DNA from: Macrosoma leucophasiata
Taxonomy: Eukaryota; Arthropoda; Insecta; Lepidoptera; Hedylidae
Reading direction: 5' to 3'
DNA: 64,000 bases
Assembly (NCBI GenBank): GCA_036365455.1
Contig: JAWQUS010000009.1
Span: 5,052,001 to 5,116,000, forward strand
A model generated the notes under the pieces. That model was not told the origin of the DNA and did not search any database. It saw only the letters and a program-made list of their open reading frames with translations. How positions within the stretch are numbered: the first letter of the stretch is position 1; the number at the start of each line of letters is the position of its first letter. Both the position numbers and the translations under genes were made by a program. This document shows positions 9,601 to 20,300 of this stretch, piece by piece.

Positions 9601-10800
9601 AGCTACACGGCACACCGCGACAGCCGCGCAGTACAGGATCGAATGAGTATCACTGAGGTTTTCGCTGTTGTCAATGTATTCTGGCAACAGCGAATTCAGA
9701 GCACACACTAGCGCCACATTTCGTTTATGCATGGGCAACCGAGGCAAACGTGGCCTATCCGCGGGCAAAGTGGACCGATATTCACGAAGAGCATGCTCCA
9801 AGGCGCTCCTCAATTGATCAATGCATCGGGTACTTACAGTTGTTACCTGGTCTACCTCCTCCCCATCATCGAGTTCCGGTGCATTCGCGTTATTGTTCCG
9901 TTGCGTCGGTACCGTAGGTAGTGGTGGGGCGGGAGTTGAGCGGTAACCCTGCATCTCGGTACGTAGCCGATCAAGTACGCTGTCATCCAGCATGCGTCCA
10001 CGCTGAATGACACGCACCTGATCCGATAGACGTTGGCTCGACACGTTGACTGATGGTTCGAGGGTCTGAAACAGAGGCAGCATACGACTACGATACGCAG
10101 TAAGGTTGGTTCCCCCCTCTGTAGCCCCGAAATATGCGCGCATGACGTTTTCATTAATTTTCGGTGTCCATTTCATGCGCGGCACATTACCACCGACAGC
10201 GGGGACCCCACTCGGGACCGGTTGGTCCCGAAGTCCTAAGCAAGTCGGCGGCCGGGGTCTCCCTCGACGACGCGCAGGTGGTGGTGACGGCGCCGGGGAG
10301 AAGTACTCGTCGCTAGAGCTCGACGCAACTGCAGCGGCCGGTGACACAGCACTCGTAATGCGAGCGGCGTCCGGCGGCTGCGAGGCGGAGCTCAGTGACG
10401 AGTCCGGTGGTGGTGGGTGTGCTCGTGCTGCATCTCTGGCCCTCGCCCTTGTTATCATACCTTCATCATTTTATCTTTCACACATGTTTTTATTGTGTCC
10501 GTATTGTAATATTTACATAGAGTATTTCACAAAATTTTTCTCATTTTTGTTTGTCATTATATGACACATTTGTTTAATGTCATCGTATTTTTTATTGAAC
10601 ATTTTACATTTCATAAACAGTCTAAATTGTTGAAAATCACTATTTATCACACTTGTCTTTTATATATAAATTTGCCGATCATTGGTATTTGATTATAGGA
10701 AAACTCTTTAGTGTAAAATAAAATATATAAATGCGGAAGACACTAGGATGATATTTTCTTTTAGAGGGTTGCCAGGTCATTATTATTATTATTATTATCT
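6691..10800 (-). mobile_element. R4/Dong-like non-LTR retrotransposon inserted in TAA repeats
   Basis: One minus-strand LINE with a single long ORF (6844-10458) is bounded on both sides by ATT tracts (about 6687-6708 and about 10775-10797), that is, TAA repeats on its own sense strand. Known: Dong elements of the R4 clade, first described in silkworm, insert into TAA repeats. The short 3' UTR ends AT-rich before the repeat and contains a perfect 8-bp stem, CCGGCAGC (6810-6817) with GCTGCCGG (6833-6840). This is a candidate RNA structure for recognition by the RT. The 5' UTR is about 300 bp. Because the ORF is intact and both flanks are present, this looks like a full-length, fairly young copy. 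Confidence 0.85.
6844..10458 (-). CDS. Dong/R4-like polyprotein: reverse transcriptase plus restriction-like endonuclease
   Basis: A 1204-residue ORF with no stops; its ATG is at 10456-10458. The first about 75 residues are Pro/Ser/Ala/Arg-rich, with no clear zinc finger. The RT core is central: KNYRPITCLPTVYKVL, IDYKKAYDSVPHTW, GIFQGDSLSPLWFCLALNPL and the catalytic LLYMDDLKLF. After the thumb comes a CX2CX8HX4C knuckle (CRACHRPGES...HIVSGC). A restriction-like nuclease follows, with the KPDIVVIDRSERRVMMIDIT block that carries the PD and D residues of the PD-(D/E)XK-like fold. This order (RT, CCHC, REL endonuclease) is that of the R2/R4/NeSL groups. The TAA-repeat flanks favour R4/Dong. Function: site-directed nicking and target-primed reverse transcription. 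Confidence 0.88.
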   Translation of the reverse strand: MITRARARDAARAHPPPPDSSLSSASQPPDAARITSAVSPAAAVASSSSDEYFSPAPSPPPARRRGRPRPPTCLGLRDQPVPSGVPAVGGNVPRMKWTPKINENVMRAYFGATEGGTNLTAYRSRMLPLFQTLEPSVNVSSQRLSDQVRVIQRGRMLDDSVLDRLRTEMQGYRSTPAPPLPTVPTQRNNNANAPELDDGEEVDQVTTVSTRCIDQLRSALEHALREYRSTLPADRPRLPRLPMHKRNVALVCALNSLLPEYIDNSENLSDTHSILYCAAVAVCRVARVKLPSPDTATRPKPTTPVWQCRIGRRIAEARALIGKLICFRMGNTRPRVVRFVRRAFSGTGVSPQDYPARLTERIDFLKQKVYAWANRIRRYKERVDRYEQNSMFQGDQRRVYRLWERPNQGVADRGRPDDDAMLSFWRSIWSEPVGHSEGGWMRNVERACEPIQEMNSINITEEDVANAVRPMPNWKSPGPDGLHNFWLKWLRSSHARLAVQFQSSLESGSLPQFLTTGVTHLLHKSGSTAEPKNYRPITCLPTVYKVLTSILRVKITKHIEDSSILSLSQNGCRSGSRGTKELLLIDMAISQQVRRNRKSLSTCWIDYKKAYDSVPHTWLMRVLELYKIHSTLRAFLGSCMLQWSTVLRYPGSRQPLAVGEPVRIARGIFQGDSLSPLWFCLALNPLSTLLEASGLGYRLRRGGRTISHLLYMDDLKLFGSSNANLSELLKVTENFSNSIRMEFGIEKCAVMHVRQGQIMESEGMNPPGSIPFRNLSATESYKYLGMAEALGIREVEMRQSLRERFFGRLTKVLKSLLSGGNRVRAFNGWVMPVLLYSFGILKWTQTELDALDRRVRSLLTAHRMHHPRSSVMRLYIPRRCGGRGVLSAKTLHNREVCNLREYFLTAGGEMHRDVVAVDSGLTPLSLAKKNWRKPEVLTTSDRRIVWQGKELHGRFYRALHGPDVDFLASVAWLRFGDLFGETEGFVCAIMDEVVMTNNYRKFILKDGTVDICRACHRPGESIRHIVSGCSSLANGEYLHRHNQVARIIHQQLALKYGLVAAEVPYYRYVPDPVLENDHVTMYWDRSIITDRTIVANKPDIVVIDRSERRVMMIDITVPHDENLVKAEKDKEIKYLDLAHEVVAMWDVDSAIIVPIVVSVNGLIAKSLDQHLKRLSLGGWIKGLIQKAVLLGTARIVRRFLSLCP

Positions 10801-10990
10801 GCAGCTGTGGAAGGTGAAGTTGTGAAAGCGCTATGTCGATGATGTATTTTGTATATTAAAGGGTGGGGAGCAGGATGTTAAACAGTTTCTGGAGTATCTC
10901 AACTCACTGCATGATGAATCGAAATAATGACGATCAACCGCGGGTAGTTGCATTACGGCCGAAACGTCGAGTGTCGAGGTAAATACTTCG
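10800..10990 (+). pseudogene. Second Penelope-like fragment, internally deleted
   Basis: Bases 10800-10913 match the minus strand of the first Penelope copy (about 566-679) with only a few differences. They include the Y-V-D-D codons, but a TGG codon has become TGA. The match stops abruptly at CTCACTGCA. What follows (about 10914-10990) includes GGCCGAAACGTCG, a motif I associate with the non-coding ends of Penelope-like elements. So RT and terminal sequence are joined by an internal deletion. The left edge abuts the TAA tract holding the Dong-like element. Confidence 0.7.
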
Positions 10991-11087
10991 ATTATAATAG
11001 TACGCGATTAAGTCCCGTTTACAATATAAAAATATTACATACATATTTACATGCGAGTAATTCTTCAGTATTTTCGGAAGTAATATT

Positions 11088-11373
11088 TTCTACTACTACT
11101 ACGCTGAGGTCCTGGGTTCGATTACCGGGTAGGTTGTTATCAGAGATAATGGTGTAAAGTCCTTTATCTCTGGTTCTATTGGTATTTTTCCATTTTTCTG
11201 GAAATTTCCCAATACCTACCTCGAAGTTTGGTAATGTGCCCAGAGATGTCAACAGGCTCACCATCTGTTACATGGGCTTAAAACGTAACCGGCGAATCGT
11301 GGGTGTTTTGCATGTATGCCTGAATGAATGCATTTACCTCTGCCTACCCCTTCGGGGATTACAGGCGTGAAGT
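11088..11373 (+). mobile_element. SINE family A copy (tRNA-headed, 5'-truncated)
   Basis: Matches the fuller copy at 42876-43190: the GAGGTCCTGGGTTCGATT B-box, the AGAGATAATGRTGTAAAGTCC block, TTTTCTGGAAATTTCCC, the CTGTTACATGGGC block, and the terminal CTACCCCTTCGGGGATTA hairpin with CCCC/GGGG arms. The A-box part of the tRNA head is missing here. Confidence 0.75.
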
Positions 11374-11416
11374 TACGTAATATTTTCTAAATAAATGTAT
11401 AAAAATTATTTAAAAC

Positions 11417-11459
11417 TATCCCGATTTTGAATGATATTAATCATTCAAAATCAGGATAA
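11417..11459. repeat. Short hairpin (about 19-bp arms, 4-nt loop)
   Basis: The arms GATTTTGAATGAT (11423-11435) and its exact complement (11440-11452) extend outward by several more pairs with one mismatch. This is probably the stem or end of a small foldback element; no coding is seen. Confidence 0.75.
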
Positions 11460-11629
11460 CGCGGATAACGTTTTCCCGTCCACCAGCTGACGTTCACTGG
11501 TTAACAAACAAGCGTCATCCGGATAATCCGTGATTCACCGCATGATACTATGCCACGTTGCGGCAACCACCTGAGGTTGCTCGACAACGAGTGAACGTCG
11601 CACGATCAGGTGATGGTGCTCCGATGCTT

Positions 11630-11872
11630 GGGGTGCGACTGCCTATCGACATTGCTATTGTCGTTGTCATTTCTGTCAAATTTTCATGTCGATTTTTGCT
11701 TTAACTATATAACAATAATCGAAATAATTTACCATTATCGCTTGTTTCTGACCTACGAAAGCAAGAAAAACGATCAGATTGTCACTTCTGCTTATAAAGG
11801 AGCTACAAACCGACATGAAAATTTGACAGCAATGACAACGACAATAGCAATGTCGATAGGCGGTCGCACCCC
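11630..11872. mobile_element. Foldback/MITE-like inverted repeat, 62-bp arms
   Basis: The left arm 11630-11691 and right arm 11811-11872 are inverted copies with about 2 differences in 62 bp. They enclose about 119 bp of AT-rich sequence with no ORF. The structure fits a non-autonomous foldback DNA element. No target-site duplication was confirmed. Confidence 0.75.
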
Positions 11873-12185
11873 TGGTGGGACCACAGTGGGCACTATATAA
11901 TGCATAAAATTCAGGGATTATTGTTAAAGATAGTAAAGAATAGTAGTAGTACCTATACGCGAGAAAAGCCGCAAATATGATTTCTTCAATGTATGAAGCA
12001 CGCGAAAACCTGCGAAAATGTTGTTTAATGTCAACTGGTTTTGTTTATCCATCTAACCTTTGATTAGTACACTAAGCCTACGCGAAAATATTATATTATA
12101 TTGTTAACTTTGTAAACTAATTGTACCTACCTACTTATTCAATATACAAAAAAAAACGTTATTTGTTATTCTAAATTATTCTAAA

Positions 12186-12500
12186 CTAGCTGTGCCCACG
12201 ACTTCGTCCGCGTAGATACTGAACAATAATTTTGTTAAATTTTTCGTGGATGTTGTCGCGGGCACTGCTAGTCTAAATTAAATACGTTTATGTAAACCCC
12301 ATTCAACTCGATTTAAAAGTTATAAAGCAGTGCTTGAAGTAAATTTTCAATTGACCATAATTTATTTTTCCCTTAACCGATTTTGACGAAACAAAGTTTT
12401 GACAACGCTCCTAATTATTTGTCACCCTGAGAAGCGTTCAAATCTGTATTGAGTAGTTTCGAATTTATAACGTACTAGACAGACAGACAAACAAAAAATC
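12186..12500. mobile_element. CGACTTCGTCCGCG-type (Helitron-like) repeat
   Basis: Opens CTAGCTGTGCCC, carries a GACTTCGTCCGCGTAG block, and has an inverted partner GTCGCGGGCACTGCTAG at about 12255-12273. It continues to a TAGACAGACAGACAAAC run near 12475-12490. It resembles the Helitron-like copy at 29689-29875 and the fragment at 47048. Orientation and exact ends are not resolved. Confidence 0.5.
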
Positions 12501-12714
12501 ATTTGATTTCCGTTACTCTCTTTGATTGCCCCTATCAATTTTTTGAAAAAATATTTATAGTACAGACACTCGATTTTTAATGTCATAATATAATAATTAT
12601 GTGTTGATGTTATATGTTAGAAAAGCTAAACATGTTTTTTCCTGTTTCTTTTAATTACATAAAGTTAAATTATTAATCATTTATGACTCTGTCAATTAAT
12701 GAGCAATAGGTATA

Positions 12715-13271
12715 ATAACCCAGTGCGTATTAAGGACGGAAACAGGCCTTTTATAAAATTATTTTAGAATTGGTTAATTAATTAGGCTGTTTATAATTAA
12801 ATAATTTTATTCAAAAATATATAATAATAGCTTTTCATTCAACTATATTCAACTGCGTCGGTGACCCGCGTCGACAAACAGGTTGCGAAACTGTAGTGAC
12901 CTTCACAATTCACAATCAGCCCTAAAGTCTCGTTCGCACTTTAACTAGGTGCGAACTGGGCTTTATTAAGGCTAGTAGGTAGCGAGTAACTAAGTAACTA
13001 AACGTGTCTGAAGAATAAAAAAAACAGTCGAGTAGATTAGTAAGTAAGTACCTAATTTAGTCGATTAGGTACTTATTTACTAATCTACTCGACTGTTTTT
13101 TGCTTTTTGCTATGACGCGGGTCATCGACGCAGTTGAATGTGGTTGAATGAAAAGATATTATTATATATTTTTGAATAAAATTATTTAATTATAAATAGC
13201 CTAATTAATTAACCAATTCTATAATAATTTTATAAAAGGCCCGTTTCCGTCCTTAATACGCACTGGGTTAT
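12715..13271. mobile_element. Long foldback element with 158-bp arms and a nested hairpin
   Basis: The outer arms 12715-12872 and 13114-13271 are near-perfect inverted copies. Inside the loop a second hairpin (13019-13056 with 13064-13101, one mismatch in 38 bp) is separated by 7 nt. No ORF. The outer ends read ATAACCCAGTGCG and its complement. It is probably a non-autonomous DNA element of MITE/foldback type, possibly two nested insertions. Confidence 0.8.
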
Positions 13272-13439
13272 TTACAATTACGTCTGAAAATTAATTAGTT
13301 ACATAAAAGATAAAATTACACTCGGGATATTAATGGTTTATTTAGTTGGTTTTGCCTTTAACGCGGCGATAAGAGTAGTAAACACAAGTTCAGTGTTGAG
13401 TTACCAGTCATAATATAATTACATAATATATGACTACAG

Positions 13440-13935
13440 TACGTGCAGAACTTAAATGACATTGAGTGATGTTGTCCGCGTAAACTTTGCACCAGTCTCT
13501 TAGCTCGCGACGATCACACAGACGAGAAAGAAAGCGAGTTTTAAGGTTGGCCTGATGAAAGCGAACTACTACCACGTTTTCCTCCTCGCATATCCCTTCA
13601 ATACATAGAGCAACACGGGCCACCACCGGTGGACCAGAGGGGAGTAGCCATATGCAGGCTGAAAGGTGGTCAGTTAGGGTTTTCCCTTTGTCAAAATACA
13701 AGCACAAGTGAACATCTCGGCGACAGGCTATTTAAATGTGTGCGTGAAATTGTTTATGTATTTTGTCAAAGTCGAGGTGTGAATTTCGTAGTAATAGACG
13801 ATTTTGGTTGTGTGTGTGTTTGTCACACAAATTTCCCTCCGCAAAAATGACAGACTGTTTTGCATCGGTAATAAACGCTATGGCTACTCCCGCCGCACTC
13901 CGGCCGGTCCGCCGCGGCCGGTGGCCCGTGTTGCT
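13440..13935. repeat. Dispersed repeat family D (GGCCACCGGCCG-type)
   Basis: Shares blocks with 25690-25810, 46996-47037, 47395-47640 and 57450-57560. Shared blocks are a TTCGCTTTCATCAGGCCAAC segment, a GGCCGGTGGCCCGTGTTGCTC segment flanked by GGCTACTCC, and [19 protein letters not shown]. The blocks occur in differing order and orientation. The 13408-13707 minus-strand ORF crosses this repeat and is not taken as a gene. Confidence 0.6.
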
Positions 13936-13998
13936 CTAAGCTTCAATACCATGAAATAGCTTTCTTCGTAGCGACTTGTAACAAACTTCACGGACGCA

Positions 13999-14311
13999 TT
14001 TTTTTATGTCACTAAGATGGCAAACAAGCATGTAGTTCACGTGGCTGTTAAGTGATGACTGCAGCCTATAGACATCTACACAAAAACCAGAAGTCAAAAT
14101 GCAGATGTTTCCCACCCCTGAGATCTAAGTTGTTAGGAATCTGTAATAGTTATTACGAAGCCGTACATTACCATCTAACCGGAACACGATAGTACTGAAC
14201 ACTACCATTTGGCGGCAGATAGATTAGGTAATGCGGTGGCTCTTACGCCCTCGAGCTATTACACTGGAACTCTATCCAGTAATAGCTCGAGGACGTAAGA
14301 GCCACCGCATT
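13999..14311 (-). mobile_element. SINE family B copy (diverged) ending in a palindrome
   Basis: Reading the minus strand toward the poly-A end at about 13999, this matches the family at 57028-57315 in a diverged form. Its other end (14230-14311) is palindromic: about 33-bp arms (AATGCGGTGGCTCTTACG... and the complement) with one mismatch around a short loop. The family's head is thus present as a fused inverted pair. Confidence 0.65.
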
Positions 14312-14359
14312 AAAATATACTCAACAAACAAGATTCCTCAATACAACAACGGGTTCGGG

Positions 14360-14626
14360 TTTTTTTTATGTTTTGGAAGTGGCAAACCAGCATGCAGCTC
14401 ACTTCGATGTTAAGTGATGACTGCAGCCTATAGACCAAGGTCAAAATGCAGATGCTGAGGCCTAAGGTGTTATGCCCCTGTGCCGGAAATTACAGGGCCG
14501 TATATTACCACCTGACCAGAACACGATAGTGCTGAACACTACCATTTAGCGGCAAGTATATTAGGTAATGCGGTGGTGCCTACGCCCGCGAGCTCCGTCA
14601 CTGGAGCTCTACCACCAGTATAAATG
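14360..14626 (-). mobile_element. SINE family B copy
   Basis: A T-run at the left (poly-A of the minus-strand sense copy) is followed by the family blocks GGCAAACCAGCATGCAG, AAGTGATGACTGCAGCCTAT, CCGGAAATTACAGGGCCGTA and GTAATGCGGTGGTGCCTACG. It ends GGAGCTCTACCACCAGTA. It lies directly beside the diverged copy at 13999. Confidence 0.8.
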
Positions 14627-17348
14627 GTGGTAGGGTGTTGCTGGATTGTCACGACATTGTGACATCAGGGATGTTTGCGGAGGTGTGTGTGGATAACTTT
14701 TACGCACCTGCGCAAGAAGTGCGCGGGAGTACTACCAACAGCATCCTGAGCATAATCGCTAGTAGATTGTTTGAATATTAACCATTGCCGTGCCATCTTT
14801 TTTATCAACAGTTTATGTTCATAATCCAAGGAATGAATGTGGTTCTCCATATTGTTCATATGACGTGCAATTTCACCGCCTTTCCGATATTCCAGCTGAG
14901 ACGATCCGCGTTTACGAAGTATTCATTGACATCGAACAATGTGGGTAAAATACAGCTTGTTCTCGGAATATCGAATCGCACTGTTTGAACGCACGACCTA
15001 CAGGGAATATGATTTATTTGTCGACGTCAATAGTCGCATTAAATACCGATTCATTCACAATTCCTAATTAGTATTGTTAGGCACCGCACTCATGAACGCT
15101 CGTGTGTGAGCTTGTACGATTGCCAAGTACAATTAATTTTTGAAATACAATCAGTTTCAATCGTTAGTGCGTTATACGGATCGTACAATTTTTTCGTGGT
15201 GAAATAGTGTATTAAAATATAGAAGAAAAATGTAAATTTATTAAAAAATTGAAAATTTTTGGAATCTTTAATTAAGTGGAAATTGAACATAATAAAAATG
15301 GTGGCCGATTACTGTACGACTTTAAAACAAAAAGTAAGAGTTTTTAAATGTTATTTGGACTAGTTGCTGACTATAGAATACCGGCAAAATTAGCTGTCAT
15401 TTCTTCGGTTCAGAGTTAGTTATTCGATCAAATATCGAATATAAAATTCCACAGTTTAGCCTGTTTGAAGTGTTTCCGCGAGAAGTTGCGTTGTGTCGTC
15501 GATGGTTTCCGCAAACCAAAAATTAGGTTTTTTCATCCATTCAACGGGTCTAAAATTAATCTTTTTAAATAATAACATCTGAATAGATTTCTAGAGATAA
15601 AACTAAGTAGAGCTGATCGACTTATACACTTGTAAAGGCGATCTATATTTGATTATAATAATAAATCGAATATTCAACAAAAATCTGTAGGTTGCCGTTA
15701 TTTAATAATACCTAATGATTCCTACTGTCGTTAATGTTTCCTGTTGCTGTTAAACTTACCGTGAGTTCGCACTGACGAATTCACATAGATTATATCTTAA
15801 GATACTTCATGTCTTATCGGCAGTGCGAACGCAAGCATCAACAAAACATACCTATAATGGTACAAGTTTAATTCGACGAATTCACAACTCCTCGATACAC
15901 GTTTTATGTTTCGTGGTGCAAACTAGGGGTTTGCGCCGTGTTTGTTTAATTTGTGTGTTAATCATGTTGAATGACCAGTGTCGCGACATCCTTCCTTCCC
16001 TATAATGCCAATCAACATTGAATACTTAACAATTGTTGGAATAAATATTTAGCTATTTAAACTTGTTTGCCCGAACAGCGTTCTATGATTTGGACACACT
16101 TCAAATAAGCAAACGATTCAAAACTTAACTTTTTCAATTTCGGTCATGAAATTTGAACCTTCATATGCCAGAGTTAAAACTAAAAAGTTGAGTTTACAAA
16201 TCTAGATTTACTTTATGTAATTTTATTTGTATAATCTTTTATCGTCATCAATAATGTTGTTTACCTACTAAAGCTGGCCTAGCGGCATACCTTGTGGGTT
16301 GGGCGTGTTTATTTTCGAATCAATCCAATCATGCACGTTGTGAAGTGAAGTCACCGAGCTGTGCCGCCGCACGTCCCGGCCTGGTCGGTAGGTAAGGGGT
16401 AACAGCCTAACCAGCCATAATGACAAAATTAGATTGCCTGATGAATGAAATGCTAAAAGAAATCTATTTGGAAGTGTTTAACAAGATTGTGTCTTTATTT
16501 ACTCAAGATATTAAAAATATAATATTGATGCATGCTTTCTTACGAATCTAACAATGCAAGTGAATAGTTTTCAACAGATGGTCCACGTAGATGTTGAAAA
16601 TGATTACCCTCACATTTTCAAAATCAGAGAATTTGCTAAGTAGACCTGAAATTATCTTTTAAACCCGCTATACACCACCATGTACACTAAGCCTGAGTTG
16701 CAACAAGATATTTGTTAAAGTTAAAGTTATTGTAACATTTCACGTCCTGCTCTAACTTGAACAGATTTCTTTAAAGTTAGAGCAGGATGTGAAATGTTAC
16801 ATTAACTTTAACTTTTACAATAGTCGTGATGCAACCCAGGCTAAGGGAATATAATAATGAATGCACGAATCGAAGCGTGTAATATGCCCGTGTCCTGCCT
16901 ACAATTCTTTTTCTGCGGCGCATCACGGACCAACAGAACTGCTTAACATTTTGGATATCCTTAGTATTGACGGTACTCGTCGTGAATAATGTTTGTCTCC
17001 CTAACTACTGGAACGATTTGTACCGCCATAAGTCGCATTCGCATATGTCTTACCTTCCTCAGTTACGACCTAAGCCGAGGTTTGGGACTCTTGAGACCCA
17101 CAAGGGATTCCATTAGCCAGTTGTTTAATTATTTAGGGTGAACCATCTGCCCTCGCCACTTGCTCGGTGAAGCAGATAATAATGCTGTCTCAAGAGTAGT
17201 CCTCTACTTACGTGCGTTCAATGAAAAAAGAAAATTGCGTCTCAGTAAACTTGAATGTTTTGATAAAATAAGAAATAGGTATAGAAAACAACTGTAAACA
17301 TGGATGTATTCTTGTTTTTAGCAGCGGTGCTGCCAGCGCGCCGTCATA
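14627..17348. other. Intergenic region upstream of the arrestin gene
   Basis: AT-rich sequence with no convincing coding exon. It contains the hairpin MITE at 16690-16843 and several short unassigned repeats. The arrestin promoter and 5' UTR should lie in the right part (roughly 16900-17348), but I see no TATA or initiator motif I would defend. Confidence 0.5.
16690..16843. mobile_element. Hairpin MITE, GGTTGCA family
   Basis: Near-complete inverted repeat whose ends read AGCCTGAGTTGCA and, complemented, AGCCTGGGTTGCA. The arms continue through GTTAAAGTTAAAGTTA and GAAATGTTAC/GTAACATTTC blocks to a central TTTCTTTAAAGTTAGA. Related copies are at 27729-27863, 27894-28124 and, in part, 44185-44280. 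Confidence 0.8.
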
Positions 17349-20300
17349 ATGGACGACGGTGGCAGCAACAAGCAGCGCCAGGCGACGCGCGTCTTCAAGA
17401 AAAGCTCGCCCAATGGCAAGGTAACGCGGACGCTTTAGATACACTTATCAATCAACCGACCAAAATCCTAAAAGCAAAAGGCGGGGTTTTGAAATAAACT
17501 TCTTAACGTGATTGAGAATCACACAAGTTTGATGCCTAATTGTGGGTCGTACCACTGTCTACACATGTCGTTTGAACTATCCCCCCATCCCTGAAGTACA
17601 ACAATAATGTTGAAAGTGAACGATAGTTTACAATTTAAAAAAACTTACTACCTACTGTTTCAACACTTGCAACACTCACTATAGACTATTTAGTATTTAG
17701 TTTTATGTATAAATCCCGAAAGTATAAAACACAAATAGCCGCGAAACTTTTATTACTTAGATAGGCCAGCTGGTGCGGTACTCCGTACTGCCGGCACGTA
17801 CCAAATTTATTTTATATTCCAAAGAAAACATAACCCAACGCCGAACATACAATAGAACGATGATGGACTGCAACAGTTATGGATATCGACATGGTTGGAA
17901 GTAACTGGTACTTGTTATGGGACTGCGTTGTATGGATACAACACACAATGTGGTAAAATAAAAGAACAATCAGGAGTTGCATCGGCTTTTTCAATATTAG
18001 CTTCTCTTTTGTCGCTAAGAGATTTCATTCGTAAGAATGAATAAGATTTATGGCGCATGGCACACCATCGGTCTGATAGCTTTTTATCTGAATATATATT
18101 TTTCAAAAGTATCTACGTTGTTATACCGAATAACCGCCCAGGTGAGGCTGCGTGACGTGAGCATATTCAGTGTTAAAGTTATGGTAAATCTATTACAGTG
18201 GTTGGCCAAATCTCTATTCATTCCCTCTCGCCTCCATAATTCACTGTTCTTATGGTCGTGGCGATTCTAATTCATTATTTCACACTATGCTATAAAGTCA
18301 CGCGTTCTAGGACATACGTATACGGTTTACAAACATTGAAGTCCACGAGAACATTCAAAGTTTAGACAGTATGTGAAAGCCCTAATGAAAACTTGGGCAG
18401 TGTTAGCAACGTGGTAATCAGATTTATCCGCAATGCTAGCAATTCTATCCGATCCAACGCTCATATTTATCTTTTGACTAGACACACAGTTGTGTTTTTC
18501 TTTCCGAACCAATTACCGGGTAAGCTCCAGATTGCCGCCGGCGCCGGATCTCTGTTGTAATTATCTGTAGACTTGATAGAACCACGTTATTCCTATTAAT
18601 TAGTACTTGATAAGGATGTTCTTATCTACTTATTGAGATGTTGCTTTGATTGACTTGGGTGGCTTTTATGTCGACATTGACTACACATGTGTCGATAAAT
18701 TGAGGTTCGATCGAGGAGATCGTTATTCGTTATAATAATTGTATTATAATAATACATATTCTTTGATTATTACCTGTGATTATTACATATCCTACTTAAC
18801 AAAACAGACCAAAGAATTCTAAATTGTTGTTTTATTTACGTTACTAATATGCCCTTTTTAATTTCAGATCACAGTATACTTAGGAAAAAGAGACTTCGTA
18901 GACCACATCACACATGTAGACCCGATTGGTACGTTTTTTTTGACGATTCAGGTGATTGCTTTGGAATGAATAATAATTGATGGCCGAATAGTCAAACGCC
19001 ACCAATTTCAAGCAACTTTAAATATGAGCTATCTCTTTCATGAACGTGTTTCATCATCATCATTTCAGCCAAAAGACGTCCACTGCTGAACAAAGGCCTC
19101 CCCCAAAAGTCGACTCACGACCATAGTGAACGTGTTTAATAGAGACAAAAGATTTTTAAGTCCCGCTCAGATTTAACGGCTATTGGAGTATTTGGCCATT
19201 ATAAAAAAATTGATGCATTGATGATGATAGATAATTATGTAATCCAAGAAACTGAATATGATGATATGTATGTATTTTGAACTGGTGGTAGAGCTCCAGT
19301 GACGGAGCTCGCGAGCGTAGGCACCACCGCATTATATAATATACTTGCCGCTAAATGGTAGTGTTCAGCACGATCGTGTTCCGGTCAGGTGGTAATGTAC
19401 GGCCCTGTAATTTCCGGCACAAAGGCATAACAGCTTAGGCTCAGGAGTGGCAACGCATCTGCATTTTGACCTCTGGTCATTGTGTGGGTGTCTATAGGCT
19501 GCAGTCGTCACTTAACATCAATGTGAACTGCATGCTTGTTTGCCACTTCCATTACATAAAAAAAAAATTATGATATGTGTATAAAGTATTCACTTGCCTT
19601 CAATGTGAACTGCATGCTTGTGCATACACCAGATATATACGCTGATACCGGTTAACTTTACGACAAGTTCCCTTTGCGATATGGTGGATGAATGGATGTA
19701 TGGATGTATGGATGTATGGATGTATGGATGGACTAACTTAAGGGCAATCCCTGAAGTTGGTCCATGATTCCACTGATTCTTACTTATTGTTATAGACGGG
19801 GTGGTGCTGATCGACCCGGAGTATGTTAAGGAGCGAAAGGTATTCGGGCACGTGCTGGCCGCGTTCAGGTACGGCCGCGAGGACCTCGACGTGCTGGGCC
19901 TCACCTTCCGGAAAGACCTCTACCTGGCAGCAGAACAGGTGTGTACCTAAGGGGGTTAAAGCTATTGAAATAAGTACAATAGACATCATACAGATTACAT
20001 CGACATCAGTCCTTAGATATTTTATGGAGCTGCTATACTTCAAGAAAGCAAATTGGCAGACAGATTACTGTTACAATTTTCTCTTTTTTCTTCTTGCATC
20101 GTAGCTGACCCTTTGAGTGATATTAGTAAAATGCTTCGCAATGGTATATGTAATATTGTAAATTCTTGATTAGGCGACATTGATTGCAATTGCAACCACG
20201 GGGCTGGCATAGTCGAACGCGGACTCAAAGACAAAAAAAAGAAAAATGGCGTAATCTACAACAAAGACGATGATACTCGTATGTGCCGTAAGTACATTTA

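Noticed and set aside
13408..13707. 99-codon minus-strand ORF
   Set aside because: Lies across dispersed repeat D, which recurs at several sites without a conserved frame.
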